Part shown: in pieces, positions 46,005 through 54,792 of the stretch
Numbering within the stretch: the first letter of the stretch is position 1
Layout: each line of letters begins with the position of its first letter
Assembly: GCA_017991595.1 (NCBI GenBank)
Contig: JAGOQJ010000005.1
Location: 124,001-188,000, forward strand
DNA from: Candidatus Didemnitutus sp.
GTDB lineage: Bacteria; Verrucomicrobiota; Verrucomicrobiia; Opitutales; Opitutaceae
Direction of reading: 5' to 3'
DNA length: 64,000 nucleotides
Made by a program: the position numbers and the translations under genes
The notes under the pieces: model-generated
Told to the model about the DNA's origin: nothing
Databases searched by the model: none
What the model saw: the letters and a program-made list of their open reading frames with translations, nothing else

Positions 46005-48113
46005 ATGCTCCGTCACCTCATCGCCCTCCTCTGTGTCGCCGCCGCTCCCTTCGCGGCCGCCAACCCCGCCGCGCACGTCCCCGCGCAGGCCCCGCGCACG
46101 ATGGTGCTCGCCGGACGCCACGACGCCTTCCGCGCCTACTGCACGACCGGCGACGGCGCGCGCGCCTTCGCGCGCATCAAGGAGGACTTCGATCGCGATT
46201 ACCTGCATCTGCCCTTTCCCGCTGAGCCCGTCACCTATGGCGACCCGTCGCCCTCCAAGCGCACCTCCGACAAGGCCGATAAGTGGCGCGACGTGCAGGA
46301 CGTCTGCGGCATCGTCTCCGGCGTAGCGGAGGCCGCGACGCTGTGCTGGATCGTCACCGGCGAGGAGCAATACCTCGCCAAGGCCAAGGAATTCCTCCTC
46401 GCCTCCAGCCGCTGGCACCTCGACCCCGACTGGCACAGCGGCGACGTCCTTGGCGCCACCGATATCGCCTACAACGACGAAGGCCACTTCCGCCTCTGGC
46501 GCAAATTGCCGCTCGTCTACGACCAGATCCGCGACCAGCTCACGCCTGAAGAGAAGAAACTCGTCCTCGATCACTTCCGCGCCCGTGGCAACCGCTCCGT
46601 CGAGTGGACCAAGCGCGAGGGCAGCATCGAGCAGATCCGCCGCAATAACATCGAGGCCAAGCTCTCCAGTCACCCCGTGCGCTTCATGCCCATGGCCGGC
46701 CTCACCGCGCTCGCACTCTGGGACGACCTGCCCGAGGCGCGCGAGTGGTGGGCCTTCACCTACAAATTCTATCGCGATCAGTTCACGCCGTGGGGCGGTG
46801 ACGACGGTGGCTGGGCCGAAGGCGTCGCCTATTGGCGCGGCACGATGGAGCACGGCTTCTTCCAGGACGCCCTGCTCGCGCTCGGCGATCCGTTGGCCTA
46901 CTCGACCGCGTTCTGGAAAAACACACCCTACTTCCAAATCTACAACGTCCAGCCCTACCTCGCCACGTCCTTCGGCGATCTCTCCAACGCCGGCAAATTC
47001 AACCTCGAGTCCGGCGTCGCCGAGTTCCTCCTCCACCTCGCCCGCGTCCAACAGGACGGCTACGTGCGCGCCTACGCCGAGCTCTGCACGGACAAGCGCC
47101 CGCGTCCCGCCGACGCCGGCCTGAAGGGCCTCGACCGGCGTTACCCGACCGCCGCCGAGTTCGTCATCCGCAACTTCACGTCGTCCCACCTGCCGTTGCC
47201 CGCGCCCAAGCCCCTCGCCGAGTTGCCCGCGCAGCGCTGGTTCAAGGACGTGGGTTGGGTCTCGCTGCACAGCGCGCTCGGCTCGCCGGCAGACGACATC
47301 CACGTGACCTTCGTCTCCAGCCCCTACGGCTCCTTCAGCCACAGCCACGCGCACCAGAACGGTTTTGTGCTGAACGCCTACGGCGCCGGCCTCGCCGTCA
47401 ACTCCGGCTTCCGCGAGTGGCACAATTCCCCGCACCACAACGAGTGGGTCCGCCAGACTCTCTCCAAGAACGCCGTCCTCATCGACGGACTCGGCCAGAA
47501 GGTGAAAAGCAAGGACGCCACCGGCCGCATCACCCGCCTTGAGAACGGTCCGCGCTACGCTTGGACGACCGGCGACGCCACCGCCGCCTACTCGCTCCTC
47601 CAACCCAAGGGCCGCGTCCGCCAAGTCCTCCGCGACCTCGTGCTCATTGACGGGCGTTACCTCGTCATCCGCGATCAGGTCAAACTCACCACGCCCGGCA
47701 AACTCACCTGGCTCCTCCACACCGAACGCCAGTTGCTCTGGGCGCCCGCCCGCTCCCTCGCCTTCACCGTCAACGGCCCCGCGGCCCTCACCACCAAGAT
47801 CGTCTCTTCCACCGAACTCGACGTGAAGATCACCGAAGGCTTCACCGTCGAGGTCGACTCGAAATACACCACGCCCGGCCAGATCAACTACTCCTCCACC
47901 GGCGAGTGGAACCTCAAACAGAACCACCTCGGTGCCACCTCCAAGACCGCCGCCACCGAGCACACCATCTACTCCGTGCTCTGGCCCGCCAAGGACTCCA
48001 AACAACCCGCCGGCCTCGACGCCTCTCTTGTCGACGGCGTCCTCGTCATCAAGCGCCCCGACGGTCGCACCGATCGCCTGCAGCTCGACGACCAAAAGCT
48101 CACCCTCGAATAA
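46005..48113 (+). CDS. Heparinase II/III-like polysaccharide lyase
   Basis: A 702-residue protein with a signal peptide (MLRHLIALLCVAAAPFAAAN). An N-terminal alpha/alpha toroid (about 30-400) includes DVCGIVSGVAEAATLCWIV, SSHPVRFMPMAGLTALALWD and GWAEGVAYWRGTMEHGF. The C-terminal heparinase II/III beta-sandwich carries the hallmark GSFSHSHAHQNGFVLNAYG. Relatives include PL12, PL15, PL17 and PL21 lyases that cleave uronic acid polymers or oligomers such as alginate, heparin or chondroitin. Substrate is not fixed by sequence; the PL6 enzyme at 51392 favours alginate or a glycosaminoglycan. The start was placed at the ATG that begins the leader. Confidence 0.9.
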   Translation: MLRHLIALLCVAAAPFAAANPAAHVPAQAPRTMVLAGRHDAFRAYCTTGDGARAFARIKEDFDRDYLHLPFPAEPVTYGDPSPSKRTSDKADKWRDVQDVCGIVSGVAEAATLCWIVTGEEQYLAKAKEFLLASSRWHLDPDWHSGDVLGATDIAYNDEGHFRLWRKLPLVYDQIRDQLTPEEKKLVLDHFRARGNRSVEWTKREGSIEQIRRNNIEAKLSSHPVRFMPMAGLTALALWDDLPEAREWWAFTYKFYRDQFTPWGGDDGGWAEGVAYWRGTMEHGFFQDALLALGDPLAYSTAFWKNTPYFQIYNVQPYLATSFGDLSNAGKFNLESGVAEFLLHLARVQQDGYVRAYAELCTDKRPRPADAGLKGLDRRYPTAAEFVIRNFTSSHLPLPAPKPLAELPAQRWFKDVGWVSLHSALGSPADDIHVTFVSSPYGSFSHSHAHQNGFVLNAYGAGLAVNSGFREWHNSPHHNEWVRQTLSKNAVLIDGLGQKVKSKDATGRITRLENGPRYAWTTGDATAAYSLLQPKGRVRQVLRDLVLIDGRYLVIRDQVKLTTPGKLTWLLHTERQLLWAPARSLAFTVNGPAALTTKIVSSTELDVKITEGFTVEVDSKYTTPGQINYSSTGEWNLKQNHLGATSKTAATEHTIYSVLWPAKDSKQPAGLDASLVDGVLVIKRPDGRTDRLQLDDQKLTLE

Positions 48114-48143
48114 GCGCCCGCGCCCAACCTCCCTCCTTTTGCC

Positions 48144-48998
48144 ATGAAACGCCTCCTCGTCCTCCTCACCGCCTGCACGTGTCTGGCTCTCGCGTCCGCG
48201 CAAGTGCCCGAAACCCCGAAGTCGATCCCCGGGGCCGCTACCTTCGCCTACCGCGAAGGCGAAAACGAGATGTTGCTCCACGTCTTCAAGCCGAAGGGCT
48301 GGCAGGTTGGCGACCGCCGGCCCGCCCTGATTTTCTTCTTCGGCGGCGGTTGGACGCGTGGCACGCCCGAGAAATCCGCCTCCTGGGCCAAGTGGGCCGC
48401 CAGCCTCGGCTTCATGGGCATTGCCCCCGACTACCGCACCAACGAGCGCTTCAAGACCACTCCGCTCGAGTCCGTCGCCGACGGCCGCGCCGCCCTCCGT
48501 TGGGTGCAAGCCAACGCCGCCGAACTCGGCATCGATCCGGCCAAGATCATCGTCGGCGGCTCCTCCGCCGGTGGCCACGTCGCCCTCTGGACCGGCATCA
48601 CCGCCACGCCCCCCGGCTCATCTCCGTCCGAGGCCCCGCTGCAGAAGCCTCTCGCGCTCATCCTCTACAGCGCCGTATCCGACACCTCCCAGCTCTCCGG
48701 CTACACCCCGCGCCGCTTCGGCGATCACGCCACCGCGCTCTCCCCGCTCCATCAGCTCGACGAGAAGATGCCGGCCATCCTCGCCTTCCACGGCGACGCC
48801 GACCCGACCGTTCCTTACAGCCAGGCCGTGGCCCTGCACGAGAAATTGAAGGCCACCGGTAACAAGGCGGAGCTTATCACTGTCCCCGGCGGTAACCACG
48901 GTTTCACGTCCCAATTTCCAGAGTGGAAGGATAAAGGCCGCGAGCACATCCGCCGTTTCCTCGGCGAGCTCAACCTGACCACGGGCAAGAGCCGCTGA
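48144..48998 (+). CDS. Secreted alpha/beta-hydrolase (carbohydrate esterase-like)
   Basis: A 284-residue protein with a signal peptide (MKRLLVLLTACTCLALASAQ). The fold has the oxyanion loop FFFGGGWTRGTPEKS, nucleophile Ser in IIVGGSSAGGHVALW, Asp in HGDADPTVPY and His in VPGGNHGFTS. This is the pattern of acetyl-xylan-esterase-like and BD-FAE hydrolases, so removal of acetyl groups from the polysaccharide is likely (inference; bacterial alginate can be acetylated). It is 30 bases downstream of the heparinase-like gene and followed by a terminator. Confidence 0.9.
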   Translation: MKRLLVLLTACTCLALASAQVPETPKSIPGAATFAYREGENEMLLHVFKPKGWQVGDRRPALIFFFGGGWTRGTPEKSASWAKWAASLGFMGIAPDYRTNERFKTTPLESVADGRAALRWVQANAAELGIDPAKIIVGGSSAGGHVALWTGITATPPGSSPSEAPLQKPLALILYSAVSDTSQLSGYTPRRFGDHATALSPLHQLDEKMPAILAFHGDADPTVPYSQAVALHEKLKATGNKAELITVPGGNHGFTSQFPEWKDKGREHIRRFLGELNLTTGKSR

Positions 48999-49024
48999 CC
49001 GCGCCTCCCAGCTCCTTACCGCCC

Positions 49025-49052
49025 AGCCCGGCCTCGCGCCGGGCTTTTTATT
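49025..49052 (+). terminator. Terminator of the esterase operon
   Basis: AGCCCGG-cctcgcg-CCGGGCT is followed by TTTTATTAAT, 27 bases after the stop of the esterase gene. Confidence 0.85.
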
Positions 49053-49119
49053 AATAATAATCCCGCGCCTCCTGCCAATCGGGGCGAAGCGCCGCTCTGG
49101 CGCCTCGGCCACCTAATTT

Positions 49120-49131
49120 TGATAGTTATAA
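49120..49131. promoter_or_regulatory. A/T-rich operator-like site C
   Basis: TGATAGTTATAA matches the reverse complement of site A (TGATAGTTATCA) at 11 of 12 positions. It also contains TATAAT, so a sigma-70 -10 element is an alternative reading. Confidence 0.45.
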
Positions 49132-49328
49132 TATTTCGCCTTGCCACTGCCTGAGCCGCCCCTACCGTCTGACCTGTCACCCCTCCGTGCTGTCACCCCT
49201 CGCTCATCGCCCCCAGCGATTCCGCCTGTCCGCGCCCCTGCGCCCCGGTCCATCCATCTAAGCCGCACCACCCGATCGAGGACACAGTTATTCCGATTCT
49301 TCGACTTTCCTCCCCTACCCCCGCCCCG

Positions 49329-50240
49329 ATGAAACTCACCCCTGCCCTTCTCCTCTTCGGCGCCATCGCCAGCCTTGCCCACGCGCAAGTCAGCGTGGTC
49401 AATGACAGCGCCTGGAGTTCCCCCGTCGCCAATGCCTACGTTGGCGGCTCGAGCGGCCTGAACTACTACGGCTCCTCCGGCAGCACCGGTAACCTCTCGC
49501 TGACCGGCGACAGCACGAATCTTCTCACCTTGAACACCATCGGAGGCGGCCGCGGGCTGGCAGTCACCTTCGCCACGCAGTCTCTAGCGTCCGTGGGCGA
49601 CTCCATCACTGCTTCGATCCAATTCAAGATGGCGGGACCGGTCTACACGAGCACCTCGAATAATTTCCGCATCGCCCTGCACAACAACACCGGCGGCACG
49701 GCCATCAGCGCCAATAATTTTGCCAACACCAACACCAACTTCGTCGGCTACGTCGGCTACATGGCCGCTGTCTCCGTCGATTTCGCTGACTCTACGCCGG
49801 TAGCCCTCTTCGACAAGGTCTCCTCCGGCAACGCCCTCATCGGGCAGGCGACCGAAGGCACCCAGTTCACGACCCTGGCCCAAGGCGGCCCCAACGTCAG
49901 CCCCGCCGACACACCCGCATTGGCGGCCGGCACCAATTACACCGCCAGCCTCGTCATCACGCGCATCGCCAGCGGCGTGAACATCGCCTATTCGCTCACC
50001 GGCGGCAGTGTCGGCAGCACCTTTACCTTCGACACGGATGACACGAGCTCCGCCGTGACTTCGTTCAACACCCTTCTGTTGCACGTCAACTCCGGCACGT
50101 GGGACACGACCCAACTGCAAAACGTGAACGTGTCCCTGACCGCCATCCCTGAGCCATCCACCTATGCCGCACTCGCCGGCTTGCTGACTCTCGGCTTGGT
50201 CGCTTGGCGCCGTCGCCAAGCCGCGCATACCGCCGCCTAA
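49329..50240 (+). CDS. PEP-CTERM sorting domain protein
   Basis: A 303-residue exported protein. The signal peptide MKLTPALLLFGAIASLAHAQ is followed by a Ser/Thr/Gly/Asn-rich beta-sandwich-like body (VGGSSGLNYYGSSGSTGN, IQFKMAGPVYTSTSNNFRIA, SLVITRIASGVNIAYSLTGG) that may be a lectin- or LamG-like fold. The C-terminus has PEPSTYAALAGLLTLGLVAW plus RRRQ: a PEP-CTERM tail processed by an exosortase not present here. No catalytic motif is seen. It is 12 bases upstream of a second PEP-CTERM gene, and its position beside PL6 suggests a surface glycan-binding role (inference). Confidence 0.88.
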   Translation: MKLTPALLLFGAIASLAHAQVSVVNDSAWSSPVANAYVGGSSGLNYYGSSGSTGNLSLTGDSTNLLTLNTIGGGRGLAVTFATQSLASVGDSITASIQFKMAGPVYTSTSNNFRIALHNNTGGTAISANNFANTNTNFVGYVGYMAAVSVDFADSTPVALFDKVSSGNALIGQATEGTQFTTLAQGGPNVSPADTPALAAGTNYTASLVITRIASGVNIAYSLTGGSVGSTFTFDTDDTSSAVTSFNTLLLHVNSGTWDTTQLQNVNVSLTAIPEPSTYAALAGLLTLGLVAWRRRQAAHTAA

Positions 50241-50252
50241 AACTCTTCCCCT

Positions 50253-51101
50253 ATGAAAAAGATCTCCCTCCTGATTACGATCATGGCTCTGTCCTTGGCC
50301 GCGTCGGCCCAGACGGTCTACGTCAACGAGACCTTCGATACTGACACCATCGGCATCGCCCCGACCGATTCCTCCCTCAAGACCACCAATCTCGTCACCG
50401 TCCAGGCGGGATCCGGCCTGATGGGCACGGACAATCTGCTGCGCTTCAACGACAATTCGGCGAGCGCCGGAGGGGCGGTCGAGTATAACGTCGGCGCTTC
50501 AGCCGTGGGCTCCCTCTACGCATCCTTCAATCTCTTCAACAACGCCCACTCCGGCACGGGCAGCGGCACGAACCCCATCATCTTCGGCGTAGGCGCTTGG
50601 AACACTGGCACGGGCATCCTGCTCAACGCCAACGCCAGTCGCAACTTCGGCCTCGAGTTCTCGGCCAACGGCACCACCTCGACCCTCAAACTCCGTATCG
50701 GCGGCTCCGCGGCCTACACCACCACCTACGCCCCGGCCTCCGTCCAATCCGTCCAGATCTGGGTTAACGACCACAACACCAACACGCTCACCTACACGCG
50801 ACCCGATAATTATCAAAGCGCCACGCTCGCCGCCAACTCCGTCGTCGTCTACATCAACAACGTCCTCACCGGTTCGTCCGCTTCCGGCTACACCATCCAG
50901 ACCCTCGGCGACGGCAGCGATGCGACCATGGGGCGCGTTGGCTTCAACACTTCGTCGTCTAATCTCGCCGACTTCCTCATCGACGACATCTACATCGCCT
51001 CCGCCGCGCCGATTCCCGAACCCTCCACCTACGCCGCCATCGCTGGCTTGGCTGCGCTCGGGCTTTGTGTCTGGCAACGCCGCCGCACGCGCCAAGCCTG
51101 A
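50253..51101 (+). CDS. PEP-CTERM sorting domain protein
   Basis: A 282-residue exported protein. Signal peptide MKKISLLITIMALSLAASAQ; a beta-rich body (VYVNETFDTDTIGIAPTDSS, YASFNLFNNAHSGTGSGTN, GRVGFNTSSSNLADFLIDDI) resembling a concanavalin-like carbohydrate-binding fold; C-terminus PEPSTYAAIAGLAALGLCVW with a basic RRRTRQA end. It shares the sorting tail but not an obvious sequence match with the preceding protein. It is co-transcribed with it and ends at a terminator. The internal GATAATTATC (50815-50824) resembles the operator-like sites but lies inside the coding sequence. Confidence 0.88.
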   Translation: MKKISLLITIMALSLAASAQTVYVNETFDTDTIGIAPTDSSLKTTNLVTVQAGSGLMGTDNLLRFNDNSASAGGAVEYNVGASAVGSLYASFNLFNNAHSGTGSGTNPIIFGVGAWNTGTGILLNANASRNFGLEFSANGTTSTLKLRIGGSAAYTTTYAPASVQSVQIWVNDHNTNTLTYTRPDNYQSATLAANSVVVYINNVLTGSSASGYTIQTLGDGSDATMGRVGFNTSSSNLADFLIDDIYIASAAPIPEPSTYAAIAGLAALGLCVWQRRRTRQA

Positions 51102-51124
51102 CCGCCCATTTAGTCCATCCCTCT

Positions 51125-51154
51125 CAGCCCCGCCACTCGGCGGGGCTTTTTGTT
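51125..51154 (+). terminator. Terminator of the PEP-CTERM operon
   Basis: AGCCCCGCC-act-CGGCGGGGCT is followed by TTTTGTTG, 24 bases after the stop codon. Confidence 0.88.
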
Positions 51155-51229
51155 GTCGCACCCGGACGCGGCTCCCGGACGTGGACCTCCCTGCTGCACG
51201 CACCGGTGAACTCCTCATTTTGTTTTCAT

Positions 51230-51241
51230 TAATAATTATCA
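51230..51241. promoter_or_regulatory. A/T-rich operator-like site D upstream of PL6 gene
   Basis: TAATAATTATCA matches site A at 10 of 12 positions and ends in the common TATCAT. It lies 150 bases before the PL6 ATG, and the leader element CTTGCCACTGGCTG follows at 51260-51273. Confidence 0.5.
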
Positions 51242-51391
51242 TATTGAGGACACCAACATCTTGCCACTGGCTGCTGATCCCCCGGCGCGATCTCCCCATT
51301 GCGCCAATCCCCCACCCCACTGGCGTTACCGCCCCCCAGCTGTTCGCTCGACGGCGCGAACGGTCCCGACGGCACCGCCACCACCACCCCC

Positions 51392-54300
51392 ATGAAAATC
51401 CGCAGCCTCCTCGTGGCTACGCTCCTGCTCGCGTCGGCTTCACCCGCCTTCGCTGTCACGCACACCGTCAATAACGCCGCCGACTTCAACGCCCTTCCGT
51501 CGCTCAACGCCGGCGATGTCGTCGTGCTGAACAGCGGCACCTACGGCTCACTCAACAAAACCCTCGTCAGCACGATCTCGACCGACGCTCTCGCGCTCTC
51601 GAACCCCATCTATGTCTATGCCGCCACGCCCGGAGGCGTCGACGTCACCGCCCCTTCGCAGATCACTCTGCAGGGCCGCGGCATCATCCTCGCCGGCCTC
51701 GATTTCGTCAGCGGCAGCGGCATGCTCGCCAACGGTGACGACACACCCGTGTGGATTATCAAGACCGACGCCAACTCGCGTCACATGACGATCAGCAACG
51801 TCCGCTTCCTCAACTGCACGGCGGGCGACAACTACGGCCACTGGCTCTACCTCGAGGGCTTCAACCACACCGTCGAGTATTGCTCCTTCGAGGGCAAAAA
51901 TGAGCCCAACCGCAACGCCACCGTCGCCTTCAAACGCCACACCTCCGAGGCCGGCATCACGACACCGCGCAACCACGTCCTGCGTTATTGCTACTTCGGT
52001 CCCCGCGAGGCCTCCAACGCCTCCGGCTCCACCGGCAACGGCTACGAGACCATCCGCATCGGCGACAGCGCCTCCCAAGCGCACGACATGAACGTCACCA
52101 TCGAGCGCAACGTCTTCTACCGCGCCATCTGGCGCAACGACGGCGCCAAACCGAACGACATGGAGATCATCTCCAACAAATCAAAAGGAAACAAGATCCT
52201 CCACAACACCTTCCTCGAAAGCTACGGCCAGCTCACGCTCCGCCACGGCGACGCCTGTCTCGTCGAGGGCAACTACATCATCGGCGGCGGCTACTACTCC
52301 GGCAGCTCGATCCTGATGAACTCCGCGAACTCGCACCAGACCGGCATCCGCATCATCGGCACCGACCACGTCGTCCGGAATAACTTTCTCATCAATCTCA
52401 TCGGCACGAACCTCCGCGCCGCACTCTGCTTGATGGGCGGCGAGAGTTCGCACACCGACGGCAACGGCTCCGGCGGCTACAACGGCTACGAAGCCGCGCA
52501 CAACGCGCAGATCTACAACAACACCTTCGTCGACTGCACCGAGATCAACCTCGGCTATCGCAGCGCCGGCACCGTCAGCCCCACCGGCGTCCAGATCTAC
52601 AACAACGCTTGGCAAGGCTCCGGCACGAGCAACGGCATCGTCCGCAGTAACAGCTTCACTCCAGCCGGCTCAGGCGGGAATTACATCTATCACCCGAGCG
52701 GCAGCTACGGCTGGACCGGCCTCACCGGCGGCACCTACACATCCAGCGCGTCGCCCCAAGTCACCGAGAGCTTCGACAACTACAAGCGCCCCACCTCCAC
52801 GAGCCCGCTGCTCAACGCCGCCAACACCACCCTCGTCGCCGGCGACGACATCCGCGGCCTGACGCGTCCGTCCACCAATCGCGACATCGGCAGCTACGAA
52901 CGCGAAGTCAGCGGCAGCGGCTTCCGCCCGCTCCTGCGCGGCGAAGTCGGCCCCGAATTCGACGGCGGCCCGGGCGACACCTATCCCACGCCGCCGCCCG
53001 CCGACACCACGCCAGACATCACCACCACCACGCTGCCCGGTGCGACCGTGGGCGTGAGCTACAGCCAAACCCTTGCCGTCACCTCGGGCGAGGCCCCCTA
53101 CACGTGGAGCATCTCCACCGGCGCGCTCCCCGCCGGTCTCTCGCTCAACTCCAGCAGCGGCGCGCTCACCGGCACGCCCACCACCGCCGGCACGGCGAAT
53201 TTCACCGCCCGCGTGCAGGACTCCGATGGCGATTTCGACACCCAGGCCCTCAGCCTTGTCGTCAGCGCGCCCGCCCAAGTCGCCACCCCGACCTTCAGCC
53301 CCGCTGGCGGCACCTATTCAAGCGCACAATCAGTCACGATCTCCAGCGCGACCAGCGGCGCCACCATCCGCTACACCACCAACGGCACCAATCCGACCTC
53401 CAGCTCCGGCACGCTCTACAGCGGCGCTGTTAACATCTCCGCCACGACCACCCTCAAGGCCATCGCCTACGCCAGCGGCATGACCGACTCCGCCATCGCC
53501 ACCGCCACCTACACCATCAGCGCCGGCGATCCGGAAGTCGTCCCCGTCGCCGCGCCCGACAGCACTCCGTGGGACACCGCCGGTTCGAACGGCCCCGCGT
53601 GTCTTTACGACGGCGTCACGGCCGACGGTGGCAACGGCTCACGTTGGGCGAGCAATGCCAGCCCCGATACGCTCAGCATCGCCCCGCGCTCCGTCGTCCT
53701 CGATCTCGGCGCCTCGTATCAGCTCTCGAAGATCGTCCTCCACCCCTACCAAAGCCGCGCCTACCACTACGAACTCTACGTCTCCGACAACACCTCGGCT
53801 TGGGGCACCGCGGTCGTGAACGTCCAGCAATCCACCGGCGCAACCAGCTACACCCACACGGTCTCCGCCACCGGCCGCTACGTCCGCCTCGTCGTCGACG
53901 GCATCACCGGCAGCACGACCACCTGGGCCTCCATCAACGAGCTCGACCTCTTCGGCACCGCCGTGCCCACCGTCGCCACGCCGACGTTCAGTCCCGCCGG
54001 CGGCACCTACTCCAGCGCACAATCGGTCACGATTTCCAGCACGACCAGCGGCGCCGCCATCCGCTACACCACCGACGGCTCCACCCCCACCGCGAGCACC
54101 GGCACGCTTTACTCGGGCGCAGTCAACATCTCCGCCACCACCACGCTCAAAGCCATCGCCTACGCCAGCGGCATGGCCGACTCCGCCGTCGCCACCGCCA
54201 CCTACACCATCTCCGGTGGCGGCACGGGCGCATTCATCATGAGTGCGGACCAAGTCGTCATGGAGGCCGAGAATGCCAACTCGCGCACCGCCGGCGGCGG

Positions 54301-54730
54301 CAAAAACTGGACCGACATCACGCTCTCCGGCGCCAGCGGCGCGGCCTCCGACAACGCCATCCAAGCCCTCGCCAACTCCGGCACCACCGCCAGCGCCCCC
54401 GGCACCGGCACACCCCGCGCCGACTACCAGATCGTCGTGCCCTCCGGCGCCGCGACCACGTTCTACGTGCATGTCCGCGCCAACGGCCCCAGCGGCTCCG
54501 ACGACTCCATCTACATCTCGGTCAACGGCAGCACGTCCACCTACCAGAACTTCACCACCACCGGCGCCCTCGGTTGGAAACGCGCCAACAACACCATCAC
54601 GCTCCCCGCCGGCACGCAGACGCTCACGCTCTGGATGCGCGAGGACGGCACGATCATCGACAAGATCGTCATCAACACCAGCACGACGCTCCCCACCGGC
54701 ACCGGCCCGATGGAGAGCGCCCGCCAGTAA
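51392..54730 (+). CDS. Modular PL6-family polysaccharide lyase (alginate lyase/chondroitinase B type)
   Basis: A 1112-residue secreted enzyme (signal peptide MKIRSLLVATLLLASASPAF). The PL6 beta-helix (about 25-500) includes GNGYETIRIGDSASQAHDMN, EIISNKSKGNKILHNTF and GQLTLRHGDACLVEGNYIIG. Lys263 and Arg284 are 21 residues apart, the same spacing as the catalytic Lys250 and Arg271 of chondroitinase B. Then come an Ig-like domain (about 540-627), a CHB_HEX-type repeat (630-710), an F5/8 type C domain (715-857), a second CHB_HEX copy (861-942) and a CBM6-like end (945-1112). It cleaves alginate or dermatan-type chains by beta-elimination. An operator-like site and a shared leader motif lie upstream; a beta-helix gene follows after 62 bases. 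Confidence 0.92.
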   Translation: MKIRSLLVATLLLASASPAFAVTHTVNNAADFNALPSLNAGDVVVLNSGTYGSLNKTLVSTISTDALALSNPIYVYAATPGGVDVTAPSQITLQGRGIILAGLDFVSGSGMLANGDDTPVWIIKTDANSRHMTISNVRFLNCTAGDNYGHWLYLEGFNHTVEYCSFEGKNEPNRNATVAFKRHTSEAGITTPRNHVLRYCYFGPREASNASGSTGNGYETIRIGDSASQAHDMNVTIERNVFYRAIWRNDGAKPNDMEIISNKSKGNKILHNTFLESYGQLTLRHGDACLVEGNYIIGGGYYSGSSILMNSANSHQTGIRIIGTDHVVRNNFLINLIGTNLRAALCLMGGESSHTDGNGSGGYNGYEAAHNAQIYNNTFVDCTEINLGYRSAGTVSPTGVQIYNNAWQGSGTSNGIVRSNSFTPAGSGGNYIYHPSGSYGWTGLTGGTYTSSASPQVTESFDNYKRPTSTSPLLNAANTTLVAGDDIRGLTRPSTNRDIGSYEREVSGSGFRPLLRGEVGPEFDGGPGDTYPTPPPADTTPDITTTTLPGATVGVSYSQTLAVTSGEAPYTWSISTGALPAGLSLNSSSGALTGTPTTAGTANFTARVQDSDGDFDTQALSLVVSAPAQVATPTFSPAGGTYSSAQSVTISSATSGATIRYTTNGTNPTSSSGTLYSGAVNISATTTLKAIAYASGMTDSAIATATYTISAGDPEVVPVAAPDSTPWDTAGSNGPACLYDGVTADGGNGSRWASNASPDTLSIAPRSVVLDLGASYQLSKIVLHPYQSRAYHYELYVSDNTSAWGTAVVNVQQSTGATSYTHTVSATGRYVRLVVDGITGSTTTWASINELDLFGTAVPTVATPTFSPAGGTYSSAQSVTISSTTSGAAIRYTTDGSTPTASTGTLYSGAVNISATTTLKAIAYASGMADSAVATATYTISGGGTGAFIMSADQVVMEAENANSRTAGGGKNWTDITLSGASGAASDNAIQALANSGTTASAPGTGTPRADYQIVVPSGAATTFYVHVRANGPSGSDDSIYISVNGSTSTYQNFTTTGALGWKRANNTITLPAGTQTLTLWMREDGTIIDKIVINTSTTLPTGTGPMESARQ
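53279..53520 (+). repeat. Duplicated CHB_HEX module, copy 1 (within PL6 gene)
   Basis: A 242-base segment encoding ATPTFSPAGGTYSSAQSVTI and onward. It is highly similar to copy 2 at 53972-54213 and of identical length, indicating a recent internal duplication or gene conversion. Confidence 0.8.
53972..54213 (+). repeat. Duplicated CHB_HEX module, copy 2 (within PL6 gene)
   Basis: The second copy, separated from copy 1 by the F5/8 type C domain. Differences are mostly synonymous or in a short loop (NGTNPTSSS against DGSTPTAST). Confidence 0.8.
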
Positions 54731-54792
54731 CCCTTCTCGTGACGCGCGCCGGTCCGATCCCGGCGCGCGCCACGCCCCAACCATCGCTCCCC

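Larger units (their letters stand above)
48999..49328. other. Non-coding region upstream of the first PEP-CTERM gene
   Basis: It holds the terminator at 49025-49052, operator-like site C at 49120-49131, a leader element CTTGCCACTGCCTG at 49140-49153 also found before the PL6 gene, and a direct repeat CTGTCACCCCTC at 49174-49185 and 49190-49201. A long C-rich 5' leader follows. No gene is seen. Confidence 0.6.

Noticed and set aside
45741-48578. 945-residue antisense frame over the heparinase-like gene
   Set aside because: Low-complexity shadow of three clear sense genes with signal peptides and catalytic motifs.
50815-50824. Perfect palindrome GATAATTATC as a sixth operator site
   Set aside because: It lies in the middle of a PEP-CTERM coding sequence (Asp-Asn-Tyr-Gln codons), not in a promoter region; a chance match is likelier.
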